Source: Saccoglossus kowalevskii (taxonomy: Eukaryota; Hemichordata; Enteropneusta; Harrimaniidae). From it: a DNA stretch of 30,660 nt. Below the pieces are notes generated by a model that searched no databases, was not told the origin of the DNA, and saw only the letters and a program-made list of their open reading frames with translations. Position numbers and translations under genes: made by a program. This document shows, one piece after another, positions 1-10,453 of this stretch; position 1 is the stretch's first letter; each line of letters opens with the position of its first letter. The stretch covers positions 672,742 through 703,401 of the forward strand of contig NW_003107089.1 in the NCBI RefSeq assembly GCF_000003605.2, in the 5' to 3' direction.

Positions 1-1232
1 AAAAAAAGACAATTCAACAATATAGAAAGTTTGATCATCTCATGATAGCCTAAATTTGTTATGCTGCATAGTGGAATAATTAATGCATTTTTTGGGTGTG
101 TGAATATGAATGCAATATATGTAATATAAATTAAATACAGTTGCTGGAATGTTTCCCCTACAAGGTGTTACTATATTAGCATTTTTTCTTTATTACTTAT
201 TTTTATGGCAAAATGATCAACAGACATTGCATTTGTAGTCTAAAAAATAATGTAAATATGTGCAGTATTGTTCGAGTAAAAGTTTCATGACTAGTTTAAT
301 TTAGGGTATTTCAGAAGCTTGTTCAGACTTAATTACAGTACATACTGATGGAGTATACTATTATGTGCAATGCATGCATGCAAAATATTTAATATTTACA
401 TAATTGAAACAGAAGAAAATAAAGAAAGTTAAAATGGCTTATGAATGATTGATGTAGGGAATCTACTGATTGTCATGAGAATTAAGACTCAGTTATAAAT
501 AATTTGGGAATGTCATGGAGATGGAAATATAATCTACATAATAAATGCAATATATAGGCTTGAATGAATACAAGTAAATTTATATACACAAGAATTGTTA
601 AAGAGGGCACAATATTTACTTGCATGATTGTGAATGCATTTCCAGATTATTTATCTATTCATTTGTCTATTTATTTATATATTTTTGCTCTGTCTGTCGT
701 CCTTGTGTAGCAGAACTAGTCAAATTACTGATTTTTGTTGTCTGGCGACCATTGTTTATGTCATATATGTCATTCTTCCTGAAAATTGATTTGTTTGTTA
801 CCCTAGGTAATCTTCTCTCAGATATCTTCAATTCTCTAAAAATACCTGTAGTTTGACATTGATTGATAATGCTTTCAAGTAATGTGTCATTGCATGAGTC
901 ATTATTACAATTGTTATTGCATTACAGCGTGACGATACATAGCATTGGTATCATATAACTATTACATAGCCAATCAATTGCAATAATTCACATCAAAATT
1001 TAGCACCATTAATTAAAGCACCATGTTTTGGTTATTCCATGCAACATATCCAACCTTGTAAAATCCAATGAGATGACCTTGATGTTTTAAGTTGCAAAAC
1101 AATATGTTACATTATGCTGAGCCAGTAAATTTGGGGGACGGGGATATTAACTGGTTTGTGAAGATAACAATAATACATGGTTAACTTTGCATATTCATAG
1201 GGTTTACAAAAAATAAACCTATCAAATAATTA
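1..1232. other. AT-rich stretch without a recognised gene
   Basis: AT-rich DNA with stops in all frames. The longest plus-strand frame (620-856) is a low-complexity hydrophobic run starting at a non-ATG codon region and resembles no family I know. There is no clear splice-flanked exon. Confidence 0.6.
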
Positions 1233-1835
1233 GTCCCCGTTCGGACGAAGTCCGAAAACAGGGACTTATAATTCGGCCTCCGTCTGTGCGTCCGTCCGTA
1301 CAGAGTCATATCTCAGAATCCCTTTGACCGATTCCGTTCATTCTTTGCATGTGCCTAATACTTTATGTGGGACATATGCACATGCAGTGGTTTAGTGATT
1401 CGATTCAAAATGGCCAACTGGCAGCCATCTTGTTTTTTGAAAATGTTGTATTTTGGACATGCTTCGTCAGTTGCCATTCAAACTTGGTACATAGATTATA
1501 CATGTTAGGATACATGTCCATGACGATTTATTTCACAATTGGATCAAAGATGGTCGACTGGCAGGCATCTTGTTTTTTTTATGCGGTATCTTGGTCGTGC
1601 TCTGTCAGTTTTTATTCAAATTTGGCACATGCATGTACTTTATACATGTTAGGATGCATGTCCATGACAATTTGTTTCAAAATTTGGTCAAGGATGGCCG
1701 ATTGACAGCTATCTGACTTGTTGGCCTTACTATTATATTTCCACAATTTATGTATCATTTTCATTCGTATTTGGCACATACACCATAATATCAGTGTAAT
1801 CAGATCAAAGATGGCCGAGTAATGGCTGTTTTTAT
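1233..1835. repeat. Interspersed repeat with foldback head and about 140-bp internal units
   Basis: The head (1233-1265) is a foldback: GTCCC pairs with GGGAC and, inside it, TTCGGAC pairs with GTCCGAA. It is followed by a CGTCCGTCCGTAC-like stretch. Behind it, a unit containing 'atggccgactggcag.catct' recurs near 1411, 1551, 1695 and 1812, with 'tacatgttaggatacatgtc' variants between units. That gives an internal period of about 117-144 bp. The open frame at 1349-1705 simply reads through these units, seen as repeated 'YMLGYMSMT'-like blocks, and is not a gene. Repeats with this style of head are common in marine invertebrate genomes from general knowledge. I cannot name the family. Confidence 0.6.
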
Positions 1836-2654
1836 TTTTGACCATATTACTACTACTACACGGAACACGTGTTTTGATGTAAATAAACAATCTGTTGTAA
1901 CGCCACTTGGCACTCAAGTTTCAAGGACACGTTCGCGACAACCCCTCTGCTTTAATATGACGAGCACAAAGAGAACTTTCAAAAAAATTAATGGGGACTG
2001 TGTCATTTTCAATGACTTGTTAGGATCTGAATTGCAAACAATTCTAAATTAAAAGCAATACAGGAAGTACCTTTCAGACATTCACAAAACAAAGATGTAT
2101 ACTGCAGTAACTATCAGTGAAAAACAAGTAAAAATATTCGGCGCCAGACACAAATTAGTAGTTCTCTACATGTTCATTTATGTAGTTTGTTATTCAGGAT
2201 ATTGTGTTAAATACCTGGAGGCAATGGAGAATGGATGAAAAACACGACACGCCAACCATGTATAATTAAATACAATGACTACTATGTTGGAGTTATTTCA
2301 TGGGAGAGTGAGTGTTTATTAAATGAACGTTATTGCCTTTAAGGCTTGTCCTACAATTGCCAAAGATGCAGCAATATACATACATGCATGTGTTGGTTAT
2401 ATACCGCCATAATGGTTCCTCGGTTGCTATGTGAATGTCCACAACAGAGGGGAGGATTTTATAACTCTTAGTTTGTGAACCCTTAATTCATCATGAATTT
2501 CAGTGAATAGGCATACTTGTACCATGCCCCGGCCTAATATACAAATGTATCTTGTAAATGCATGTACCAATACCAAGATGTCTTTTTAAGCTAAGCAACC
2601 AATAAACCTGGACCTGTGTTCTTTGGTTGCAGAGTCTAAGTATTTAGAGTGCAT
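1836..2654. other. No gene recognised
   Basis: Mixed AT-rich sequence. The small frame at 1822-2052 starts inside the preceding repeat and resembles no known protein. Confidence 0.5.
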
Positions 2655-3010
2655 TCAATACACCATTTTCCGTTCACTGCGAGAATCACGCGTTATGCGT
2701 GAAATCGAACGTAAAAACAGGACAAACAAAGGTCATAGCGTCGTAGTGGCGTCAAACATCGCGTGGGATTCGACAAACGCGAAGTATTTTGATGGACATT
2801 TCCATGCTTAATCATGTGCTGCCCACTTTTCATGATGGGCATTTTCGATTAAGTAAGGGTATTTCGAAGCAATATTCCTCTGTCGAAGATCGGTCGGTCG
2901 ATGTGAGTTACGAAATAAAGAAATTCTAGTTCAAAATCAAATCGTTCGACTTTTGCGGCAGACGTTCGACGCGCGTCTTTCATACATCTCGCGAGATCTC
3001 GCAATTGTAC
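2655..3010. promoter_or_regulatory. CpG-rich patch, possible promoter
   Basis: I count about 34 CpG dinucleotides in roughly 350 bp, whereas the surrounding kilobases have very few. The patch ends in the 10-bp palindrome TCTCGCGAGA (2987-2996), followed at once by a second CTCGC. From established knowledge, this palindrome is a conserved element of CpG-rich, often bidirectional, animal promoters. A frame through the patch (2623-2811) has no ATG at its start and no recognisable domain. The patch could instead be a diverged exon or a mobile fragment. Confidence 0.35.
2987..2996. promoter_or_regulatory. TCTCGCGAGA palindromic promoter element
   Basis: A perfect 10-bp palindrome at the edge of the CpG-rich patch. 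It matches the known CGCG promoter element of animals, but function here is inferred only. Confidence 0.35.
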
Positions 3011-6000
3011 GGAAAATCACCTATTTAAATTAACAATACAAAGTTATTTTTGGAAAATAATCTTTTTATGTGGCCATAAATATAAATCAAGTTCCCAAAG
3101 TAGTGTCCTGCTAGAACTTAAATAAACAGTTTTCATTGGCAACACTTAATGTTATTGCCTCATAAATGATTTTATATCTGAATCAGATGAAATTGTATTA
3201 TGTTTCTGATTAACTATTATAAATCATGTGAGTATATCTTAAATTTTCAAAAACGCAACAAAAAAATGGTACTATCAAGTTGCTGTGAATACCATGTGAT
3301 ATACGATAAATGCCACAATTAATATGACTAAATAACCACGGTTATTGTAATTATATATGTATATTTTATTGGTAACATCAATTCAATGTAAGAATGAAAC
3401 AAATATTCACCAGTCATTCTATATATATAATCTCGCCAATGAATATAAAAGCATATTGTATTTGTTTTATTAAAATATATTTAATTTCTAGTCTTCTGTA
3501 TTATGGCTGTAATATCAATATAAAATGAATGTGTGATAATTAAGCATATGGTAATAATGGATATGCACTCTCACAAAAATGATAGATTGTAATTGTTTTT
3601 TTTTTAGGCATTTTAATAATAAAGTGTACTTTATATAAATTATGATAAGTTGTGCAAATGTAATTGCTGATGTTTGGTTATGTTGTTTTCCAACCTTGAC
3701 TATTGGGGTGTCAGCATCTGGTCTACATCTTGTTATAATTACCTTGACAACAGTAAGTTATTATGAATGCCATAACGATCAAGCCCAAATAATGCATCTT
3801 ATTTAGTGCTTACAGTAAAAGCCTAAATAAATAAATGAAAATACCTAGAATATATTCATTTTACAATGACTTAAAAATAGTGAAAGTCACCAGCGTAATT
3901 CTAATGCATTGTTTACCATACTTCATGTAGCAGAGATATTACGCCATATTTCAAATTTGGGGCTGAGAAATTCAAATATTGTTAATATTGCAATGCTTTC
4001 TGTTCTGAATTATTTCAAAAACTTTTTTTTTAAAAAGTGTAAAGAATGCATTATTTATTTAACATTGTGATCTTTGGAACCATTCTACAAAATGGCAATT
4101 TTTGGAAAAAAGTATTAGGTTAAATTTTCTTAAAAAAACATCTCTGTAATGCACAAAATAATTCTATTTTATTGTGCCATGGGACAGTAGCCTCGTGACT
4201 GTAAATAAAACCAATGAACATTGTCCTGCAATTTATAAAATACTTTCTCAACAATTGGAAGTACTTCTTAAATAGTTTTTCAATGTATGCATCCCGTGTG
4301 ATATATGCGATAACGAACCTTAAAAGTACCTTTCACAATTTTAACAAACGGGATACCACTAACCCCACCCACCCATCACTCCACCCAAAAAAGAAAAAAA
4401 AAACTTTATCATTGAACATTTGTTAGCAAGGAATGTGTTAAGTGGCACGTTTGTATTTTTTTTTAGAAATAGTAAAACACAAGTGTAAAGCACCAGTTGA
4501 ATGTAATATAACTGCGCTGTGGTCACATGACATTTCAACGAATGCCTGTAAGTGCGAACCGGTAATAATAGACTTAAACTTATTAATTTTACAGCTAAAT
4601 GTTTAGTTTTAATTGTAAAATAAACAATCATCAGCTATTATTCATACAACACTTAATGTTGTTTACTTAGTCCTGTTCCTGTTCTGTACATTATAATATT
4701 CATACAACTGTGACGCAGTGTTTAAAACAATATGGTCGTAATATTAAAACGTGTCAATATTTGTATGCGTGAATTAATTCGCTTTATAAACTGTCACTTT
4801 GTGTGGGCGTACAGGTATATTCTGTGTGTATTGAAACTAATATTAAAGTAGAACGTTTGAATTTAGAACGTTAATTTTAAATGGACGACCGGAATCAGGA
4901 TTTTATTCTATAATACATCATCCCTAGAAATTGCGCCCTCCCAGTGACAATTTGTAAGTCGCTATTTAGGTGACATTCCCGGTAATTCTTGGCTGCATCT
5001 CGGCAATTATAGACACCATGTCAGCGCGATTGCCTGTGGTCACTTCTGTTAATTTGTAGGTGGCCATTTCTAGGTGACCTCCACAGTGGTCATTCCTGTC
5101 AATGAAGATTGTGTTTTGGAGAAATTACTACATTCTAGACGACAGCGATTACAAACTAATTACCAGTTGTCGACACTGCCTTCACCTATATACGTCATAG
5201 AAATGGTGAAATACAATGTACATAGATTTCCTGCAAGGCTCTCGTGTCAATCATGTAATATGACTACACTATATTATTATAATGTCTTTGTGATAAACTC
5301 GTGTACAATGATATTTTGCAATGAAATTATGTTTGTATACATTGAAATATATTAATATTGAAGTAATTATGCATTAAATTACGTCTCAATATATTAAGCC
5401 ATTCCCCATAAAATGATCAGCAAATTTTCAAGTGTATTTTTTAGATATATTTTGCTTAAATTGGTCATTGTGTTACGGAGTATGGAGTTATGGCAAGGTT
5501 GTCCGGATTTGCATTAATTTAATGTTTGTTTGTTTTTTAAAAAGAATCACCCATGACTCGTTTTAGCATAAAATAATTTAAGAATCACTAAAACCTTCAC
5601 ATGCATTTTATAAAAAAAAACTCGCCATCCTTTATGTTTTCTTATGAATTGGTTTCCCCATTGTTCTATGTAGTATGACTTAGTATTAGTAGCTTTCACT
5701 TTTCCATGGCAGGTGTTCAATTTGACACGCGTGTGTCAATATTTGACGTGGTAGAGTTAAGCGGGTATGTTTTCTGTGAAATGATATTCATTACAATTTA
5801 CCCTGTCATGTTCATATCCAAATGACTAATAGTTATTACTATCGATGGCTTAGTGGTATAAGTATAGAAAATACAACGAATTGCCATCGAGTTGTTAGGA
5901 TTATAATCTTGTAAATGGCACCAAGTCGAATCAATCACCACGAGTTTGAATTTCTGACTTATACCTCGACAAAAACAATTGAGAAGAATCATAAAGAAAT

Positions 6001-7496
6001 TACCTTGCACGCTATACCGTGAGCAACTAAAGTTACTGTAATATATGTTGAAATAGCTACATGTCATTTTAGCAAATTTGACTCAATGCATGAATTAACA
6101 GAATTACAATTTAAATAAGTGCAAAAAATCTCATTGTGAGAATACACACTATTCTAAATTAGCGAATCTTGAATTAGCGAAATTACAGATTAGCCAAATT
6201 AGCAAAAATAACATGCTAGGTAAAAAGACATATTTTACAGTAATTGACAACTCCCCGAGTACATGCATCTAATTTCGCAAAAGCCCAAGCTTTACCTGCT
6301 GGGGTTTCGAACTCCTCATTTGATTAACTTTTTCAATTGTTGACTAAATAATGTGCACAGTTTTAGCTATGGTGCAAAAGTCTGACAGTAGCGGTAATGT
6401 AGCGATTACACATAAATACAGCTGATGAGATTACACGGGCGAATATACGGGTAATAATCTCATACTAGAAATAGAATAAACGTACGATCAGAACAACAGG
6501 TCACATGACCAATATAGCATTCGAATAGATGTTTCCGCTATCTGGTGTGCGGGTATTTCACTCTACTGATCCATGGCAAATGCATTTAAATTCAAAGTAT
6601 TTCAACTCAACTGATGTATTCGATGAGAGTTTTTATTCTGGAAGACGGTCATTTAGTATAAAGTGGGTTATTTCATCTGACTAATAATTTGTCGATTTTA
6701 ATCAGATACTTACTTTTAATTCCACGAGAGGGCGTCCTCAACTAATGTGCGTAATTAATTTGTATTTAAAGCGCACGTATGGTGACAACCTTTGAACTAC
6801 TACACCACATATAAAGATGGGATGAGATGTTTTCATCATTTGCATATTGGTAGTGGAATTAGCTATTATTGTTTCAAGAGTACTAATATCTGCTTACACA
6901 GGGGGGCTTACCTAACATGAGACTTTTTCATACCAAGGCCTTATAACTATTTTACGAAACTAAATTCAATACCTATAATAATGCAAGATAATGCTGGAGG
7001 TTTATAATTATACCTATACAAACGTGTAAAGCCAACTGTTTCCAGTTAAAATCAGCTTCATTCAAATCCAGAAGAAACTATTGGGTTGACTGGACAAGTT
7101 CCCCTCAATATCTTATAGTGCTCACACATTAATTAGAATGCATTAGAACAGCCCACGTCACTGCACGCCTTCACAAAACCTGTATGAATGTATACATAGA
7201 TTATTTGCATTTCCTAACTTCAGTGAACATGTATAATTAAAACAACACTCTAATGACATGTCTTGTGACGGATCACTATGAATAAATTGAGACCATTTAA
7301 ACGACTAGTTTAAGTCAATAGCCAAAAGGGAGATGTTAATGCCGATTGGACACAGTCCGTTGTTACCGCGAGAGGGCATTAACATTAACACCGCAAATCT
7401 TACGTTGATCGACTTAATATGCTGAATTTCGAGGTAAGATTGTCAAATGCACATGGCTCCGATGTCAACTAGAATTTGCCTTTGAGATGCACACGA
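3011..7496. other. AT-rich stretch without a recognised gene
   Basis: About 4.5 kb with no exon, domain or structured RNA that I can support. Frames at 4214-4426, 4359-4631, 5074-5355 and 5798-6067 are short and low-complexity. Minor local features are degenerate reiteration of 'gtgg.ca.t.ctgt.aat' around 4968-5105, several TTAGCGAA/TTAGCAAA words at about 6155-6212, and a small TGAGATTA...TAATCTCA foldback near 6425-6465. Confidence 0.6.
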
Positions 7497-9020
7497 ATGA
7501 CCAATAATGGGCCACATAGAATAACCGCTGATGGGCCACATATGAATGACCACTGATGGGCCACCAAGGCCGGAGCCTATGGCCGGACCACTTCTGCACG
7601 TCCCCCTAGCAGACGTGGTCCTTCGGCACATGTCATCATAAGCCTCGGGCCTACGGCCCTCAATGGATGGCCGGATCAACTAATTTTTGCTTCCTAAGGC
7701 TTTGGTCACATAGGAATGACCACCAATGGGCCACATAGAAATGACCACCAATGGGCCACATATGAATGACCACTGATGGGCCACATAGGAATGACCACTG
7801 ATGGGCCACATATGAATGACCACTAATGGACCACATAGGTATGACCACTGATGGGCCACATAGGAATGACCACTGATGGGCCACATAGGAATGACCACTG
7901 ATGGGCCACATATGAATGACCACTAATGGACCACATAGGTATGACCACTGATGGGCCACATAGGAATGACCACTGATGGGCCACATAGGAATGACCACTG
8001 ATGGGCCACATAGGAATGACCACTGATGGGCCACATAGGAATGACCACCAATGGGCTACATATGAATGACCACTGATGGGCCACATAGGAATGACCACTG
8101 GTGGGCCACATAGGAATGACCACCAATGGGCCACATAGGAATGACCACTGATGAGCCACATAGGAAAGACCACCAATGAGCCACATTGGAATGACCACTG
8201 ATGGGCCACATAGGAATGACCACTGATGGGCCACATAGGAATAACCACTGATGGGCCACATAGGAATGACCACTGATGGGCCACATAGGAATGACCACTG
8301 ATGGGCCACATAGGAATAACCACTGATGGGCCACATAGGAATGACCACTGATGGGCCACATATGAATGACCACTGATGGGCCACATAGGAATGACCACTG
8401 ATGGGCCACATAGGAATGACCACTGATGGGCCACATAGGAATAACCACTGATGGGCCACATAGGAATGACCACTGATGGGCCACATAGGAATGACCACTG
8501 ATGGGCCACATAGGAATGACCACTGATGAGCCACATAGGAAAGACCACCAATGAGCCACATAGGAATGACCACTGATGGGCCACATAGGAATGACCACTG
8601 ATGGGCCACATAGGAATAACCACTGATGGGCCACATAGGAATGAGCACTGATGGGCCACATAGGAATGACCACTGATGGGCCACATAGGAATGACCATTA
8701 ATGGACCACATAGGAATAACCACTGATGGGCCACATAGGAATGACCACTGATGGGCCACATATGAATGACCACTGATGGGCCACATAGGAATGACCACTG
8801 ATGGGCCACATAGGAATAACCACTGATGGGCCACATAGGAATGACCACTGATGGGCCACATAGGAATGACCACTGATGGGCCACATAGGAATGACCACTG
8901 ATGGGCCACATAGGAATAACCACTGATGGGCCACATAGGAATGACCACTGATGGGCCACATAGTAATGACCACTGATAGGCCACATAGGAATGACCACTG
9001 ATGGGTCACATAGTAATGAC
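7497..9020. repeat. 25-bp minisatellite array, more than 50 copies
   Basis: The unit on the plus strand is 'gggccacataggaatgac' followed by 'cactgat'. About 52 head-to-tail copies fill 7709-9018. About 2.7 degenerate copies at 7497-7565 are separated from the main block by a GC-rich insertion. Variants mark higher-order structure. A four-unit (100-bp) block at 7811-7910 is repeated at 7911-8010. The variant 'atgagccaca...aaagaccacc' recurs at 8151 and 8526, exactly 375 bp (15 units) apart. The minus-strand unit contains no stop in any frame and 25 is not divisible by 3. All three minus frames therefore stay open and each encodes the same 25-residue periodic peptide. I read this as non-coding satellite DNA. 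Confidence 0.95.
7566..7708. repeat. GC-rich insertion interrupting the minisatellite
   Basis: The 25-bp unit is lost at 7566 and resumes near 7709. The intervening sequence is much richer in G and C. It carries several GGCCGG/GGCC words (around 7570, 7580 and 7670), a 'ggcctacggccc' palindromic patch, and paired 'gaccac.tctgcacg' / 'cagacgtggtc' segments able to fold back. No target-site duplication is visible, so its origin is unknown. It may be a small foldback element or an older non-repeat segment around which the array expanded. Confidence 0.5.
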
Positions 9021-9340
9021 ATATTGTTAAAATTATTCAAGAGATACCACTTTAGCAATCCTACCATTAGAACAACGGAGATTGAGAATCGGCAAATGAA
9101 CCCATCAAACAAGAAGAGACGCTGATTATCTGCTGTCCCGTGATAATAACACCATACTTGAACTGTCTTTTAACTGGACTAATTGTTTTCACGTCAATAC
9201 AATATATCCAAAGGCGAGGTACCAGTACTTATCACATGACAGTAATATTTTATTCTTTTGTCTTGCACATCACGCAATGTATTATTAACTTAATTGTCTA
9301 TAAACTGTTGAGATGTTGCCAAGAAATTGCTTTTTGAGGT
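9021..9340. other. No gene recognised
   Basis: Unique-looking AT-rich DNA between the minisatellite and the duplicated region. The frame at 9140-9337 resembles no known protein. Confidence 0.5.
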
Positions 9341-9710
9341 GCTGCTTATAAATTGTTCAGATGCTGTCTGGTTATGGGCACTGATGTGATGCCTCGAAAT
9401 TGATACTGGTATACCACTCCGAAATTGTCGCCCAAATCATAGGAGAATTTGAAAAAAAAATACTTCTAAAGACTGGCTTTTCGAATGATAAAATACATGC
9501 TGAATATTGCCTGCCCGTAACACAGATGATGCATGTAATATTATACACAAATGGGCTTCGGTGGATGATGTCCTTAACAATTACAGACTCCCAATGGTGT
9601 TGTTAACTTTGTTGACGATTAATATGATATATCAAACATTTCGTCTCTGTACATTTTTTTGTAAAGCGGTTAGATGCTGTCTGGCTATGGACACTAATGT
9701 GCAGCTTCCT
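9341..9710. repeat. Local duplication, 313-bp spacing
   Basis: The segment 'agatgctgtctggttatggg' at 9359 recurs as 'agatgctgtctggctatgga' at 9672, followed in both by 'cactgatgtg'/'cactaatgtg'. Between them lies a sequence seen again, diverged, at about 10697-10800 (words 'cttctaaag', 'ggctt.tc.aa.gataaaata') and at about 12120-12290 (words 'gcctgcc.gt.acacagat', 'gattaatatgatatatcaa'). This marks a local duplicated repeat family. Confidence 0.6.
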
Positions 9711-9713
9711 ATG

Positions 9714-10100
9714 ATGTCAAATCAAGTAAATACAGCGATGTAGAGGTTGGTTTGGGTCACACTGGCCTGTAAAGGAATGAAGAGCGACTTGTCTCTAATG
9801 GAATGACAAGATCGCTTGGCTAATTAAATAATTTAAATAGTTCAAACAGTTCGAATATATTGTATTAAATATATTCCATAGCTCCCATGTCAAATCAAGT
9901 ATATACAGTGACGTAGAGGGTGGTTTGGGTCATACCGTCCTGTAAGGGAATGAAGAGCGACTTGTCTTTAATGGAATAACAAGATCGCTTGGCTAATTAA
10001 ATAATTGAATTGTTCAAACGACATCAAGGCATTGTATTTTATATATTTTATCACTTTCATGTCAAATACATGAAATACGGAGACGTTTAAGTAGTCGGTT
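9714..10100. repeat. Tandem repeat of about 173 bp, two full copies and one partial
   Basis: Copies start at 9714, 9887 and 10059, each with 'atgtcaaat'. The first two share 'gaatgaagagcgacttgtct' and 'acaagatcgcttggctaatt' at matching positions with a few substitutions. The third decays after about 40 bp. The copies have no coding content. Confidence 0.8.
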
Positions 10101-10138
10101 AATGCCATGTCATTGGCGCGTTTTACTCTACCCGCTAA

Positions 10139-10450
10139 GGCCAGACTTTTTTTATTCCTTGTTTCTCGAGTTTTTATAAGGCATTTTTTTAGAAGGGCGG
10201 CACAAAAATTAATTCTTTTAGATTAGATTTGTGTGATTCTCAAAGAATTGTGAGTGGTATCATTGATCGGAGAAGAAATGAAATAAAATTATAACCTGGT
10301 TTCTCATCTGCGCGAGACTTCGGTACTTTGATCATAATACTCCCACGAAAATGCGACCTGGATTTGTTAAATTACGCTGAAATAAAATTTCATTTTCGGC
10401 TCCTGTTCATTCGGCGGGTTCGCGAAACAAGGGATAATAAAAGTCTGGCC
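10139..10450. mobile_element. MITE-like element with 30-bp TIRs and TAA duplication
   Basis: The first 30 bases (from GGCCAGACTTTT) match the reverse complement of the last 30 at 27 of 30 positions. The 312-bp element is flanked on both sides by TAA (10136-10138 and 10451-10453). Terminal inverted repeats starting GG with a 3-bp TWA/TAA duplication fit non-autonomous PIF/Harbinger DNA transposons. That assignment is inferred from structure only. No transposase frame is present. Confidence 0.75.
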
Positions 10451-10453
10451 TAA

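Noticed and set aside
1349-1705. 118-codon open frame as a gene
   Set aside because: It lies wholly in the interspersed repeat and its peptide repeats with the about 140-bp unit.
5840-5935. tRNA gene or tRNA-derived SINE
   Set aside because: TGGCTTAGTGG resembles an A box, but the only B-box-like sequence is about 80 bp away and poor. No cloverleaf can be drawn.
6290-6312. T-arm-like 'ggggtttcgaactcc' as part of a tRNA
   Set aside because: No matching acceptor, D or anticodon arms lie at the right distance on either strand.
7709-9018. CRISPR array
   Set aside because: The 25-bp units are contiguous with no spacers, and the DNA is eukaryotic.
7823-9112. 429-codon minus-strand open frame (and two similar ones) as a protein gene
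   Set aside because: It is explained by a stop-free 25-bp repeat unit read in all frames. The leftmost start is TTG, with the first ATG at 9067-9065. No promoter or domain is visible.
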